Below are positions 12,106 through 24,004 of a stretch of DNA of 64,000 nt, piece after piece. The DNA is from Calonectria ilicicola. Taxonomy: Eukaryota; Ascomycota; Sordariomycetes; Hypocreales; Nectriaceae. Positions within the stretch are counted from its first letter, which is position 1. Each line of letters begins with the position of its first letter. The translations under genes were made by a program, and so were the position numbers. The notes below the pieces were generated by a model, which was given only the letters and a program-made list of their open reading frames with translations, was not told the DNA's origin and searched no databases. Where the stretch lies: contig CP085831.1 of assembly GCA_020809705.1 (NCBI GenBank), positions 310,001-374,000 on the forward strand, given 5' to 3'.

Positions 12106-12931
12106 TTTTTTTTTTTGGTCGGCTAGCAACAAGCTGTACGATTAAATTCCCGACCGGTGTTGAGTTGGTCGTCAAAAGAGGGGTAGAATAAATTGAAGAA
12201 ATCAGCCGTAATAGGATGTGGGCCCTGATTTTGGGTAGCGAATTTCGGAAGCTGACAAGTAACATCTCTTTTTGTCCCTGCCCATGCCAAGCTTAAGCTT
12301 TTCACATACATATACCGTACGGCAGAAAGGGTACAGGCTGCCACCTTGCCATCGCATCTAGCAGGCAAGAATCATCGGAGTGCTCCCTAGCCTAGGTCGA
12401 GCTGCCTCTCACAGGGGATATCCAACCAAAACACACGCCAAGCTTAATAATGGAGCACCTTGGCCCTTTTCGTCCAAGTGACTATGAGTGATTAATTTCG
12501 TAAAGACTTTAGATTTTTCCACCTGTCCGTATTTTCCCTTTCGCTGCTCTCAGTGTCGGCTCCTTATACCATCATGTTGATAGCCTGAAAAAAAACACTG
12601 GGCGAATAGAATTTAGAAGTCAAAAATATTTGTTGATGTTCATTCGCTAACCATCAATCAACTACAATAGGGTGCGGTAAAAGCCGTTTGAGATTATAAT
12701 AAATGATGAAACAAAGAAGAATTTATTTGAAAGACTAAATACGCCTATTTCGCTCACTAAACCTAACCTTGGAGTGTAGAACCAGACACCATGCTGAGTC
12801 GCCTCGAAAGCTATCAAATGGAAATTGAATATATGTCCCTTATCAGATTACAGTTTTCAGATACAAGTAATAAATACAATGTTAAAAACCGCCGCCTCTT
12901 TCCTGTTCGCCGCTCATTGATTGACAAGTAA
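12106..12931. other. Intergenic, promoter side of the HeLo-pseudokinase gene
   Basis: About 0.8 kb without a supported gene. A T12 run abuts the HeLo start codon (A12 on the coding strand just before ATG), and overlapping AAGCTT repeats occur near 12288-12301. Confidence 0.4.
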
Positions 12932-13991
12932 TCACAAGAAATAATCGTTGCTCCATGATTGAGCAACAGCGGCCGCAACGAGATTGTGGATAGCAATGCC
13001 TGGATGAAAATTATCGTACCAAAGCTGAGAATTATACTATTAGTACACTTCTTAAGATGGACATTAATTTTCCCCAAACTTACACAAATTGTGCTATTAG
13101 CCGCGGAACACCAGTTATTCTTGGCACCTAGTGCGGTAGGGTTGTTCAGTGCGGCAAGAAATGGGCCCCATGTATCAACGATGCGATAATTAAAGCCTGG
13201 CAAGATTTTGTGGGCAGAAATGGAAAATTCAAGAATCCGATTAAACTCGAGTATCAAAGAAGCCAAGCGGCTTTTTTCTTCATCTGGTAAGCCACGAAAC
13301 CAAGGTGTGAGATGGAATGCTGAACGAAATTAATATCCTGTCGTTTGAATGCAAAATGATTGGTGGGGCTTACGGGGTACGGTCAAAAATGAAAAATTTC
13401 TTAGACCAAACAAATATAGTCTCCTGACCTGGGTCATATACTCATTGATTATTTTTTCCGCATCTTTGGTCGTATATTCTCTTCCGGCACCGTTATAGAT
13501 ACTGTTGTGTATATCATTGATACCAAACCACATTGCTGCGAGCGAGTTTTCTGAGGTCCATGAAGCCCAGCTTGGCTTTGTAGCGACATTAGCAGCGAAG
13601 CTCTGTACCTGCTGCGTTAGATCCATAACAGTGGGGTGATACTTAGGCCACCATATATCTGTAATATTGACTACAGCCCCCCTACGAGCAAAGTCGTATA
13701 GCCAGATGGAAGAGCTATTATATTTCGTCGCTAAGTATGTCGGCCAGATGAGACCGCCACTCCAGGTGACTCCAGGGAATGACGGGTTTCCCATACAATT
13801 TATATCTGATGGGTGTTCTCCTTTTACGTCCCATAGATTGGATGAGAAGGAGTCACCACTGCTTGATCTTAGCCATAGGAGCTTGATAGCGGTTGAATCA
13901 CTCACAATACAAATAAATAGTTTCGATCGGCTATGCATGGAGCAAACAAGAACAAAAATATTAGACCTTGAAATCTCTTGTTGAATTTCAT
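12932..13991 (-). CDS. Secreted GDSL-type esterase, carbohydrate-esterase 16-like (4 exons, 299 aa)
   Basis: Exons are 13991-13906, 13858-13374, 13319-13084 and 13024-12932. Introns are 47, 54 and 59 bp, all GT-AG. The last intron has a GTACTAAT branch site. The join gives exactly 300 codons. Residues 1-21 are a signal peptide. The GDSL serine lies in FGDSFSS (Ser32), which is created by splicing intron 1. The block containing GGLIWPTYLA follows, then FGINDIHNS (Asn-Asp, 141-144) and the catalytic His in WYDNFHPG (His276). Overall order and length fit fungal acetylesterases of the GDSL/SGNH superfamily that deacetylate plant or wall polysaccharide fragments. The exact substrate cannot be read from the sequence. 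The gene is complete, with no internal stop after splicing. Confidence 0.85.
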
Positions 13992-15162
13992 GGTCATGCA
14001 AGCCGGCTACCAAATCGCATTTGCTGCGAGAATTCAAGAGGTCTTGAATTAGATAGACCAACGTATTTTATACTCGTGGTTGCCTATTGTCTTATATATC
14101 GTTGGAATGCGAACTCACTAACATGCCGGGTTTTGTATCCCAAAGAAACCGATGTTCATCTGCGTCATGTTTGACCCGAGAGTATGGGTCCTGGGCTCCA
14201 ATAGTAACCCGGTATATGAAATCCAGGTGGCTGCCATGACGATCAAGAAATGAAGGAACCAAAAATCGGCGCAGGTTTAAGTAATTTCATGTATTTCAGT
14301 TGAATGACATGTCGCATAGCATGATTAAATGTCTGGGATATTATGTTTGGAGTTTGCCGTAATACGAAATTGAACATCATCACCTTATTGCCTGGGGTTC
14401 GAGAGGATATTGGGCGGCTACTGCTACTACACAAGCCTGAGCGAAGATTTGAATGCCAATTACAATGCAACGAGATGAGAGAGGAATGTACATATAGCAG
14501 TATCTAGAACAACAGAGATACCGTGGCTGATGCGAGTGGCTAGATTGACTCAGATCGATCATTGTGGAACCGGTTCTGGTATTTGCGAAAAGCGGATCTG
14601 GAATGGCATCTAAATTCTCGGTTATGCTTTTTAATGTCGGTTAAAGAGGTGAAACTTGGAAATAATTATCAACGCCGCATTTTTGACAATTGTTAGCGAC
14701 TGTGGAGTGTAGGGTCTTCATCAAAATTGCCTGACTTGGTCTCAGCTTATTTTATTTTTTAAAAATATAAATTTTTTTTTAAAATAAATCTTATAAATAA
14801 AAATAAAATCTTTATTTAAAAATAATAATAATTAATAAAATTAATATTAAAATATTTTAAAATATTTAAAAATAAAAAATCTTTTTTAAAAAATAAAAAA
14901 AGAGATTTATAAAGAAATTAAATAATAAAAAATATAAATATATTAATATATTAAATAAAATAATTAAAAATATTTAATAATAAAATGAAGGAAAAGAAAA
15001 GAAAAAGGGTAGGAAAGGCTGCTTTCAAATGGATACTGGAATAGGAAATGCACGAAACCGAAATATGGTGGAAAAAAGTCGTCATTCAAGCTGTTTCCTG
15101 CGTCGGGCTGTTACGATATTTTGTAAATGATTTAAAAAGGCTCAGCCCAACCCTCCATTACA
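13992..15162. other. Intergenic with a strongly AT-rich block
   Basis: No gene supported. Positions 14746-14990 are almost pure A/T with short direct repeats, unlike the flanks. This may be a short RIP relic or a replication or matrix-type AT tract. Confidence 0.5.
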
Positions 15163-16491
15163 TTAACATCCCACTTGTGCCTTCGGCCAGGAAATCCAAA
15201 AGCAATAACTTGGGTCAAGGTGGTCTAGTACCCCGTCAATAACACAATGCGCCCATCCTCTCATGTACCAGAAGCACTCAACAGTCTGAAGCAATACAGC
15301 AAAGTGGGCCAATATGATTAGGGCCAATGGCATCTTCAGCTGAACTTGGTTAATGAATCCATCTTCTAGTAATATTAACCAGCGCATAACAATATAGATC
15401 TTGCCGTGTGTGCAAATATCAGGCTTCTGACCTGTTCCATACACACAAAGAAAACATTTCACAAGAGCTTTGTGTATGGCATGAAAGTCGTACTCGGGCT
15501 CCTCCCAGTTCGCAATCAACACCGCCAAATTAGAAAGAGGCTCTTCCCATGGTATATACCCTTGGTCACTCTTTGTAGGTGGCATCTTGGTCAAGTTCTC
15601 AACAGGAAAAGGACCGAGGCGGCCTGAAAATATGGCTGGGAGTCCCATAATGTCAATAATTGAGTGGACTCCTTTGATCAGACCCAACCAACCAACCTCG
15701 GTGCCCTCACCCACTACAAGATGACCTGCTTTTGGAGTCTTGGCAAGTGCACAACCGCAAATGAGTATAGTAGCGATATAGAGTGCGGAGCAATTATGGT
15801 GGTTGATATCAGAAAGCATCTTCGTAACATAAGGCAGTGCGACTGAGGAATGTACCTCAGCAAGCTGCATGTACTTAGTTGCCTCGGAGATATGAAGTTG
15901 GGCTAGATGGAGAGCCGAGAGGCTAAGGATAAGATTCAGGAGAAAGGGGTTCTCAAAGGCAAGTAAGGGGACCTTGTCATGCCATAGGACGTCATCACCG
16001 AGGGTGAGCGATACGTTGCTTACGTAGTGATGAAACAACTGGAGGTCCTTGACGTTTAGCGGATGTGGATTGCGAAACTTCTCCGTTAAAGAACTTGTTG
16101 AATGGATGGGGGGATGTGAATCAGACAGGTCAACCTCGGGGGGGCAGTAACTAGCAGTCTTCCTCTTTAGGGGGCGACCACGCTTCCTCGGGGCAAGCGC
16201 TGAAGCGGCTGCAGGGTCGGCATTGTCGGGGCTAAAGTCGCAGCGTATGGAGCAGCGAGAACAGTTTTTGCATGTGGGCTTACTCTCGTCACACTATTAC
16301 AGACCAATTGATCAGCATTACAGTTATGCCAGCGGCCCAGAGTGAACCAGAGGACCAGCACTCACCTTGATTCTACGCTGTTTACAGTTCCGGCATCCAT
16401 TCCGGGACTTCTTATGTGACCTGCGCTGTACCGGATGGCCGGGGCATCGAGAGGTATTATGAGAGCGTTCGGCTTCTTCGTATTCGGGCAT
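15163..16491 (-). CDS. Zn2Cys6 transcription factor with AT-hook (2 exons, 418 aa)
   Basis: Exon 1 is 16491-16366 and exon 2 is 16293-15163, with a 72-bp intron (GTGAGT...AATAG) that splits the zinc cluster. The joined cluster has six cysteines at residues 33, 36, 43, 50, 53 and 60, the C-x2-C-x6-C-x6-C-x2-C-x6-C spacing of GAL4-type fungal regulators. A basic RKRGRP at 78-83 is an AT-hook-like DNA-binding motif. The remainder holds hydrophobic helices (QLFHHYV, LLNLILSLSALHLA) typical of fungal-specific factors of the sterol-uptake/Upc2-like or SM-cluster class. The start at 16491 (MPEYEEAE) is the usual short leader; an in-frame ATG at 16608 is possible. The target genes are unknown. The neighbouring esterase on the same strand is a candidate only by proximity. 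Confidence 0.85.
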
Positions 16492-17272
16492 TGTGGTAAC
16501 TGCAGGCGTACACTGGGTGATGCATATGGATGATGACCTGGCCAGCGTCAGTGATGAGCGAAGAATTCTTGACAACTCATCCTTCGGGCAAAGACATTCC
16601 GGACCCACATGGATACATAGATAGCGCTAGTTCATGGCAGGTTGAGATTTAGCTCGTTCGCTTCCCTCAGCCATGCTCCACTTTCTCCACGGGACAACGC
16701 GTTACACAATCGGGTAGAGTAGTCGCTGGGGACTTCTACCAAGCCTACATAATTTCCCAATATTGAGACTAACTCCCATGGCTTGACGAGCAGAGGGGAA
16801 AATTACCGAGGTTTATCAAAGTACAGAATGTGGACTATCCTTTCGTGCTCATATCTCCAGTACCGACTAAACAGGCTTAGTCTCAAACACCATTGCTCCA
16901 CGGGGCTCCTTCGCACGGACCTGAATCCTATTTTATTTATCGTGTTGAATACGGGCTTTTTCTATTAGCTCTTCCTGTTTGCCCAGAGTGGAGAAATAAC
17001 GAAAATTCGCTGCTAGGTCAGACTAAGGATGGGTACACCGAGGCCTGCCTTCTGCCACGGCGGGTAATCTGCATCATGAGCGTATGCTGAGTAAGGAAAC
17101 GCGGGGGTTTCATTGGAGATGGTAATTTCCTTATTCTTTTTTATTAATAAAACATATTTCGTAAAACTAGGGACTCTAAATTCGTTGTGGGCTGCTCTAA
17201 TCTGCCCTAAATGACCCACATGCGACACCGCCGCTCAGGTATCCGACCTCCTTGTAAAGATGTGGGACCAAG
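16492..17272. other. Intergenic between the regulator and the retrotransposon
   Basis: No gene seen. It ends in the left copy of the CCAAG target duplication (17268-17272). Confidence 0.5.
17268..17272. repeat. Left target-site duplication CCAAG
   Basis: Five bases directly before the 5' LTR, identical to 24405-24409 directly after the 3' LTR. This is standard for Ty3/gypsy integration. Confidence 0.9.
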
Positions 17273-17897
17273 TGTTATGACCCAGACACCCAAAGGCGGT
17301 AACCACGGGCAGAACCCCAACCAATCATAACAAAACTACCCTGGACCCACATAACCAGCCAATAAGAGTAAAGTCGAACGGCCCCCGTTCGACATCACCG
17401 AGGATCGCAACGAACACTGTCGAACCGACTCCGTTCGACCATTGCGACAACGGAACCTTAGATATAGTAGTATATAGATGGATCAGATCCTACCGTAAGG
17501 AACGGAACTGATCAGCTTTCAATACAACTTGGTTACCTCAATTGCGATTGACTATTACCTAACGTAACACTTCTATTGCTCTATTTTACCATAACGCGCC
17601 TAACCATCCTGCCAACAATACAGGTGGAGCTTGGCCCTATCGGGCCAGGGCCCTCCGGGCCCACGCGCAAAGGAGCTCTTCGAAGAAGTTATTGTCAAGT
17701 TGTCGAGAACTCGCGTGGCCCCGCTCTTACCAAACGTAACACTTTTTTTAGGCCAATGAGAAGCTAAAGGCTAAGACAAATGTAGAACCAATCAGAGGCA
17801 AGGAAGTCCCTGGTCCTGGACAAAGTAACTCTTCTTCGAAGAGCAAACCCTTCGTTCTGATTGGTTCATCAAGTTGGGAATTGACCAGACCGTTACA
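17273..17897 (+). repeat. 5' LTR (625 bp, with an extra internal segment)
   Basis: Matches the 3' LTR closely, starting TGTTATGACCC and ending CGTTACA, apart from single C/T and G/A differences and an additional 225 bp at about 17621-17845. Confidence 0.92.
17621..17845. repeat. 225-bp segment present only in the 5' LTR
   Basis: Absent from the 3' LTR, where CAACAATA runs straight into AACCCTTC. It has a GC-rich palindromic start (GGCCCTATCGGGCC, GGGCCCTCCGGGCCC). A 14-bp perfect inverted repeat, GCTCTTCGAAGAAG at 17675-17688, recurs as its complement at 17831-17844. It may be a nested small element or a segment lost from the 3' LTR. Confidence 0.75.
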
Positions 17898-17950
17898 CGT
17901 TGAAAGCTCTTGTTCAGTTGGTTACCCGCATCAACAATTGAGCAATAACA

Positions 17951-19246
17951 ATGTCCGGAAAGAACCCCGCCGCCACTGCTCCTCCCAGCAATGCTGAGTT
18001 GACTACGGAACTGCAGCAGGTCAAAAAGAAACTCGCAGATGCACAAGCACAACTTAAAGCAGAAAAAGCCGGAACCACCACGGTTGAAGGAAATAAGGGT
18101 AAAGACATTGGTGAAATTCTAAGACCCCCGGTCCCAGAACCCTTCCTAGGAAAGGCTGCCGATATAGTCCCCTTCCTCACCCGAATGAAGGGATACTTCC
18201 GCTTTTTCCCAACGCAACTTGCAACCCCCAAAGCCCAGGTACTATACACCAAAACCCTCCTCCAAGGAGACGCAGGAGTATGGTTTGAACCCATCATAAG
18301 AGACTATCTAGAAAATGAGGACGACGCCGACCAAAATGAAGAAACCCGAGAGATCTTCAGAGACTGGGAACATTTCGAAACCGCTATTAAAGACAATTTC
18401 GGCACGATCGATATGGAACAACAAGCTGTAAACCAGTTATACGAACTTAAACAAACAAAATCCTGCAGCCAGTATTCGGCCGAGTTCAAAAGGATTGCAG
18501 CACGAACAGCCTGGGATGACGATGCACTAATAGAACTCTACTATAGAGGCCTAAAGAGCAAAGTCAAGGATGAAATCTATAAGGAAGACCGACCAAAGAA
18601 ACTCTCAGAGTACATCAAAAGTGCTATCAAGATTGACAAAAGACAATTTAACCGACGCAAAGAACGCGCCCGAGATAACAAAAACCCATATATCCCGAAT
18701 AAAGGAAAAACCCAGAATAAGCAACAAAGCACCGCACATGGGACTCATTCAGGACCAATGGAACTCGGCGCCACCCAGGGGTATGATAAAAGTAAGATTA
18801 CCTGCTTTAACTGCGGAAAGAAAGGATATAAATCCTTCGAATGCCACTCCCTGAAAACAGGAAATCAGTTCAAACCCATACCAGAAGGACAAAAACAACT
18901 CAACACTATAAAAACTCAATGGACCCCAGTACCAGAAGGAAAAGAGAATATCATAGGAAAAGTTGTTCTTGCTGTCATTAAGAAACATAAACCAACTACC
19001 ATAGTTAAGCAATGTACAGAAAACCATAAGTTACGCAAGGTAAAACTCACTCCGCAACAAAAAATCGATAAAGCTATCCGAAAAGCATGGTCAACCCAAC
19101 AAGAAGGCCAGTCCTGCCTTCCCCATAAATGGTTGGAACAAGCCAAGAAGATAGGAATCCCTGCATCCATCCTAGATATGTATACCGATAAAGCACCAGC
19201 ATGGTGGAATACTTATACTTATAACGAAAATGGAAATAGGAAATAG
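17951..19246 (+). CDS. Gag of the chromovirus (431 aa)
   Basis: Open frame from ATG 17951 to TAG 19244-19246. The N terminus is a coiled-coil-like segment, followed by the retrotransposon-gag core (PEPFLGKAADIVPFL, LLQGDAGVWF, YSAEFKRIAA). A CCHC zinc knuckle lies at about residue 287 as CFNCGKKGYKSFEC. Its histidine position is Tyr (TAT), which equals a C-to-T change of CAT. The same frame continues past the TAG through another stop (19301-19303) to an open stretch ending at 19693 (19460-19693). The original Gag was therefore probably longer and is now cut by RIP-type TAG codons. It would form virus-like particles in the cytoplasm. Confidence 0.85.
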   Translation: MSGKNPAATAPPSNAELTTELQQVKKKLADAQAQLKAEKAGTTTVEGNKGKDIGEILRPPVPEPFLGKAADIVPFLTRMKGYFRFFPTQLATPKAQVLYTKTLLQGDAGVWFEPIIRDYLENEDDADQNEETREIFRDWEHFETAIKDNFGTIDMEQQAVNQLYELKQTKSCSQYSAEFKRIAARTAWDDDALIELYYRGLKSKVKDEIYKEDRPKKLSEYIKSAIKIDKRQFNRRKERARDNKNPYIPNKGKTQNKQQSTAHGTHSGPMELGATQGYDKSKITCFNCGKKGYKSFECHSLKTGNQFKPIPEGQKQLNTIKTQWTPVPEGKENIIGKVVLAVIKKHKPTTIVKQCTENHKLRKVKLTPQQKIDKAIRKAWSTQQEGQSCLPHKWLEQAKKIGIPASILDMYTDKAPAWWNTYTYNENGNRK

Positions 19247-19689
19247 ACAACGAGTATTAAAAGAATGGCCCAACAAGTCAGGGAACCCTCGTAGAACAGA
19301 GACAAAGTCTTTCTACTTGCACAAAGCAAGTGGCAACCAGAAAACCACAACCCCCGACCTATCCAACATAAGGAGGATGACCCTAGACTAAACACAGCAC
19401 ACGAAGAACATAAGAACATCTTATAGGTAAGCTACTACGACCACAACTGCCTCCAACACATGGAACAAAAGCAGCATGCAGCATGCTTTCCCATTAGGGT
19501 AGAAGACGTGGTCATCCACCGCGCCTATAGGAGACACTTCAACCGACATAAAATAACAGGAAGAAACCCCCACTACCAGTTCACTATATTGAAACCAGGT
19601 GAGCCTAAGTTCCCCAATTACAGCGAGCTACCCTGGAATGAATATCAAGACCCCAAATACAATATCCACATAATAAATAAAGCAATAGC

Positions 19690-22600
19690 CTAGCACCAAA
19701 CAAAACCAAAAAACAAGCAAAGCCCCCTGTAGAAAAGCAACAGGAGCGGCTAGAGCAACAACCCCCGGAGTTACCAAAAGAACTCCCTAAAAAAGCTCTA
19801 TACTCTACAACTAAAGAGCAACCCCGACAACAATTAGAAATAAAAGTAAGGATTAAAGGGAAGTGGTGTAACGCTATAGTGGATAGTGGAGCTAAGCAAA
19901 ACTACATAAATCCTCAAGTAGTCAACGAACTTTAGCTACCATGGACAATAAAAGTTAACCTGTACAAAATCATCAATATAAAAGGAACACCCTTTAGATA
20001 TAACAACAATATTATAAACAAAAAGATTGATTACCTAAAAGTCTTCGTTAAAGGAAAGAACCAAGGAATAACCTTTAATATTGTTAATATCGGACAACAC
20101 GACCTAGTTTTAGGGTACCTATGGTTATACCGATACAACCCTAATATCTGCTGGCATACTGGCCAGGTGTAAATACCTAAGGAGTATAATGCAGCTAACG
20201 ATATTTTCACAAAACACGATGAGAGATCTCGAACTCCTAGCCCTGACCAAGCAGGAGACACAAGCGAAGGAAAATCTTCGCCACCCAAAGAAACAAAACA
20301 TAAATACAAGAACGGTCAGAAAAGGCAAAGACAACGAACGATCGCCTGCCTTAGAACACAGTTCCAACAAATTGATAAAAGCCTCAAAGAAATAAAGGCT
20401 AAAGTAGAAACAGATAGACTGCACAATGTACCCCCACAGTACCGAATCTATAAAAAGCTCTTCGTAGAAGAATTAGACACTGGACTACCTGAGTTTAGCC
20501 AGTGAGATCACGAAATCGTCCTCAAAGACAGATCCAACACCCGATTTTACCCTATTTATAATCTCAACCAAATCAAGCTTGATACCTTAAAAAAATACAT
20601 CTAAGATATACTCAAAAAGGGATATATCTGTATTTCAAACTCCGAAGCTAGTTACCCTGTTATGTTTGTGCCTAAGAAAAATAGGAAGCTACGCCTTGTC
20701 GTGGACTACCAACAGCTCAACGATATTACCATTAAAGATCGTACTCCACTACCATTAATTAATAAAATAAAGGATCGCCTTCATGGAGCTAACATCTTTA
20801 CTACACTGGATCTCAAAGGAGCATACAACCTTATTCGCATCAAAGAAGAATATAAATAGAAAACCACTTTCCGAACTAAGTTTAAACTGTTTGAATACCT
20901 AGTTATGCCTTTCGGACTCACAAATGCACCGGCATCATTTCAACAAATGATAACCAACATATTGCAAGAACACTTAGACATCTTTGTTGTTTGCTACCTG
21001 GACGATATTCTCATCTTCTTCAAAAATGAAGAAGAACATGAAGAATACGTTCATAAGGTCTTAAAAGCCCTCTAAGATGCCAAACTTCTGGTTGAACCAG
21101 AAAAAAGCAAGTTCCACACTCAAGAAGTAGAATTTCTAGGACACATCATCAGCCCCAACGAAATTCGCATGGACCCGAAGAAAGTCGCTGCAGTAAAAGA
21201 TTGGAAGGAACCTACTAATATAAAGGAAGTACAAGCCTTCCTCGGATTTGCTAACTATTACCGAAGATTCATTAAAGGATTTAGTAAAATCGCCTCAGGC
21301 ATAACAGAACTAACTAAGAAAGGAATTACCTTTCAATAGGGAAATAAAGCACAACAATCATTCGAAGCCATAAGAAATGCTATTTTAGAAGAACCTATCC
21401 TTGCAATGTTCGACCCTGATAAACCCATAGAGCTAGAAACCGATGCATCGGACTTCGCCCTAGGGGCCTAGATCGGACAACGAGATGAACAAGGAAACCT
21501 ACATCCTATAGCATTTTACTCGCATAAGCTACACAGCCCTAAGCTAAACTACCCAATCTACAATAAAGAATTCCTTACTATTATCAATGCTTTTAAAGAA
21601 TTCCAACAATACCTTTTAGGAAGCAACCACAAAATCACAGTATATACCAACCATAAAAACATTACCTACTTCACAACCACTCAAAAACTCAGTGGAAGGC
21701 AACTACGATACGCAGAATACCTATCCAAATTTAACTACCAAATTGTCCATGTCAAAGGAACTGAAAACGGCCGCGCCGACGCGATCAGCCGCCGACCCAA
21801 CTACAACACAGAAAAACCAAAAACGCAAGAAAAACTATTGATCTACAACGCCAACGGAGGATTAGAACAAGCCCCAATCAGTGGAATAACAATAAAAACA
21901 AAGAAAATAATCACCACTATAAGAGTAGGAGGATTATTGCGTATAATTAGAACCACTACCGCGGAAATACTCACACAACGAGTGGAACAGGGCAATCCAC
22001 TACTAAGGAAAATCGAAGAATACAATCTAGCACTTCCAGAAGAAGAAAAAACGGACTACCTACAAGTACTAGAGGAACACCAAATGGAGTTAATAAGGGA
22101 CATTCACGAACACCCCTTACATGGCCACAAAGGCATTAACAAAACCCTTGAACGAGTCAAACAGACATTTTCCTTTAGTAAGATAAAAAAGAAAGTTAAA
22201 CAAATATATAAGGAATGCAGCCTATGTCGACACTCCAAAAAACCAAGACATAAACCATACGGATTATTGCAACCATCCCCTGTCGCACAACGACCATGGG
22301 ACTCAATCACAATGGACTTTATTACCGACCTCCCCTTATCAACAGACCCTGCTACAGGAGTATACTACAACAGTATTTTCATTATTATGGATCGCTTCAC
22401 GAAAGCAGCATATTATCTCCCTTATAATAAAGCAACAAAAGAAGAATAATTCGCCTATCTTTTCTTTCGAAATATAGTCGCTATACATGGGCTACCAACC
22501 AAAATCATTTCGGATAGAGGATAACCATTTGCATCTAAGTTTTGGCAAAGCCTGATATCCTTAATGGGGTTAAACCACAAGCTGAGCATAGCCTTCTACC

Positions 22601-23376
22601 CCCAAACAGACGGGCAAACCGAACGCCAAAATCAGGAAATCGAGCAATATCTACAATACTACATTAACTATGAGCAAACCGATTGGGTAGAAAAGTTACC
22701 TATTGCACAGTTAGCACATAACACATCCTACAATCACAGCATTAAGACAACACCAGCAAAAGCCAACTTTGGCTTCACACCAGACGCTTACCGAGCCCCC
22801 TTAGAAGGCACAATTCAAGCAAAAGCTATGATCAAGTCAGACGATCTAAGAAAATTACATGAAGAAATGAAGACAGAACTTGAGTTCGTCCGTAACATAA
22901 TAAAAAGATATTACAACCTAAAAAGGCTGAAAGGACCATCCTTCTTGGAGGGAGATATGGTCTACCTAACAACAAAAAATCTCGCAACAAAGAGACAAAA
23001 CAAAAAAATCGACTTTACACAGATTGGACCATACCCAATAAAAAGAAAAATATCAGAAAACAACTACAAGCTCGACCTCCCAGACAACATCAAAGTCCAC
23101 CCTATCTTCTATATTTCACTACTAGAACCTAGCGATGGCATCCAGGTGGACACAGGACCCAGCTACAAACCACAAATAGAAAATCCCGAAGACCAGTGGG
23201 AAGTCGAAAAAATCCTACAAAGAAGAGAAGAAGACGGGAAATTCGAAATTAAATGGAAAGGCTATGAAGAAACAACCTGGGAACCTGCCAAACACCTTAC
23301 GCATTGTTCGAAGATGTTGGAAGCATTTCTCCGGAATCAACGCAAAGGAAATCGGGCAAACCGCTCCAGTCGATAA
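19690..23376 (+). pseudogene. Pol: protease, RT, RNase H, integrase, chromodomain (multiple stops)
   Basis: The frame is shifted by -1 relative to gag. Visible in order are the protease VDSGA (about 19880), RT with VVDYQQLN and YLDD (about 20700-21010), RNase H (ETDASDFALGA, about 21440), the integrase zinc motif H-x-H...C-x2-C (about 22095-22235), the DDE core (MDFITD, SDRG, and the Glu in ERQNQE), and a C-terminal chromodomain (EKILQRRE...KWKGYEETTWEP, about 23205-23290). Stops interrupt RT, RNase H and integrase, for example at 19933 (CAG to TAG), 20858 (Trp to TAG), 21074, 21337, 21469 and 22522. All fit C-to-T or G-to-A changes. The chromodomain places it in the chromovirus branch, whose members target heterochromatin (established). 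Confidence 0.92.
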
Positions 23377-23885
23377 CCCCGTGATCCTCGAGCAATTGTA
23401 CCTCCGATAACGCCGACGCCTCAGCACGCTCCTTTTCTTCCAATTCGTCCAAATCTTCGCAACCCCGAGAAATCATCTCCTTCGCCTTCTCACGTAAATG
23501 ACGCTCCTGAGTACGCAAACGCTGCAATCGAGCCAGAGCACTCATTAAATCTGCCTCAGCCTTCTCTTTCTCCCCATCAATCCAATCCTTCTCACAAGAA
23601 ACCCGCTCGACTAAAAAGAAATAAGCACATGAAAGCAAAAGGAAGAATACACTCACAAGCCTGAGCAGAAACACCCCCAAAATCACAGCCAGAATATTTA
23701 TTCTTCACACAAAATTCGCAGCGGTTTTTTCCCTCAGCCACGACACAGGATAACTGCCCGGCGCGAAAACAAGCCGAACAACAAGGCATCTCGAAACCAA
23801 ACTTATCAATTAATTTGGCAATATCCTTTCGACAAGCTTCAGTCACCTTAGGACGAGGCACAACCTTGGTAACACAACCTGACAT
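23297..23885 (-). CDS. Antisense Cys-rich/coiled-coil gene inside the retrotransposon (2 exons, 180 aa)
   Basis: Exons are 23885-23657 and 23610-23297, with a 46-bp intron (GTGAGT...TTTTTAG); the joined frame is 181 codons with stop. The N-terminal half has a Cys cluster (PCCSACFRAG, SCVVAEG, CEFCVKN, SGCDFG) that could bind zinc. The C-terminal half is a Glu/Lys/Arg-rich coiled coil (about 80-150) ending in a short acidic/hydrophobic tail. It runs opposite to pol and overlaps its 3' end by 80 bp. Unlike pol it has no internal stop. I recall similar short proteins annotated as hypotheticals in several ascomycete genomes, which would fit repeated copies of this element. The function is unknown; regulation of, or interaction with, the element is possible. 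A chance antisense frame is the alternative, but the intron join argues against it. Confidence 0.62.
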
Positions 23886-24004
23886 CCTATCAGTGCCCGG
23901 ACCACAAGAAGATAAAAAGAGGAAAAAACATACAGTAGTCACAAGTGGGGAAACTGGCCTATTTACCTGGCCTTGGGACAAGACCAACAAGAGGGGGAGT
24001 ATCG

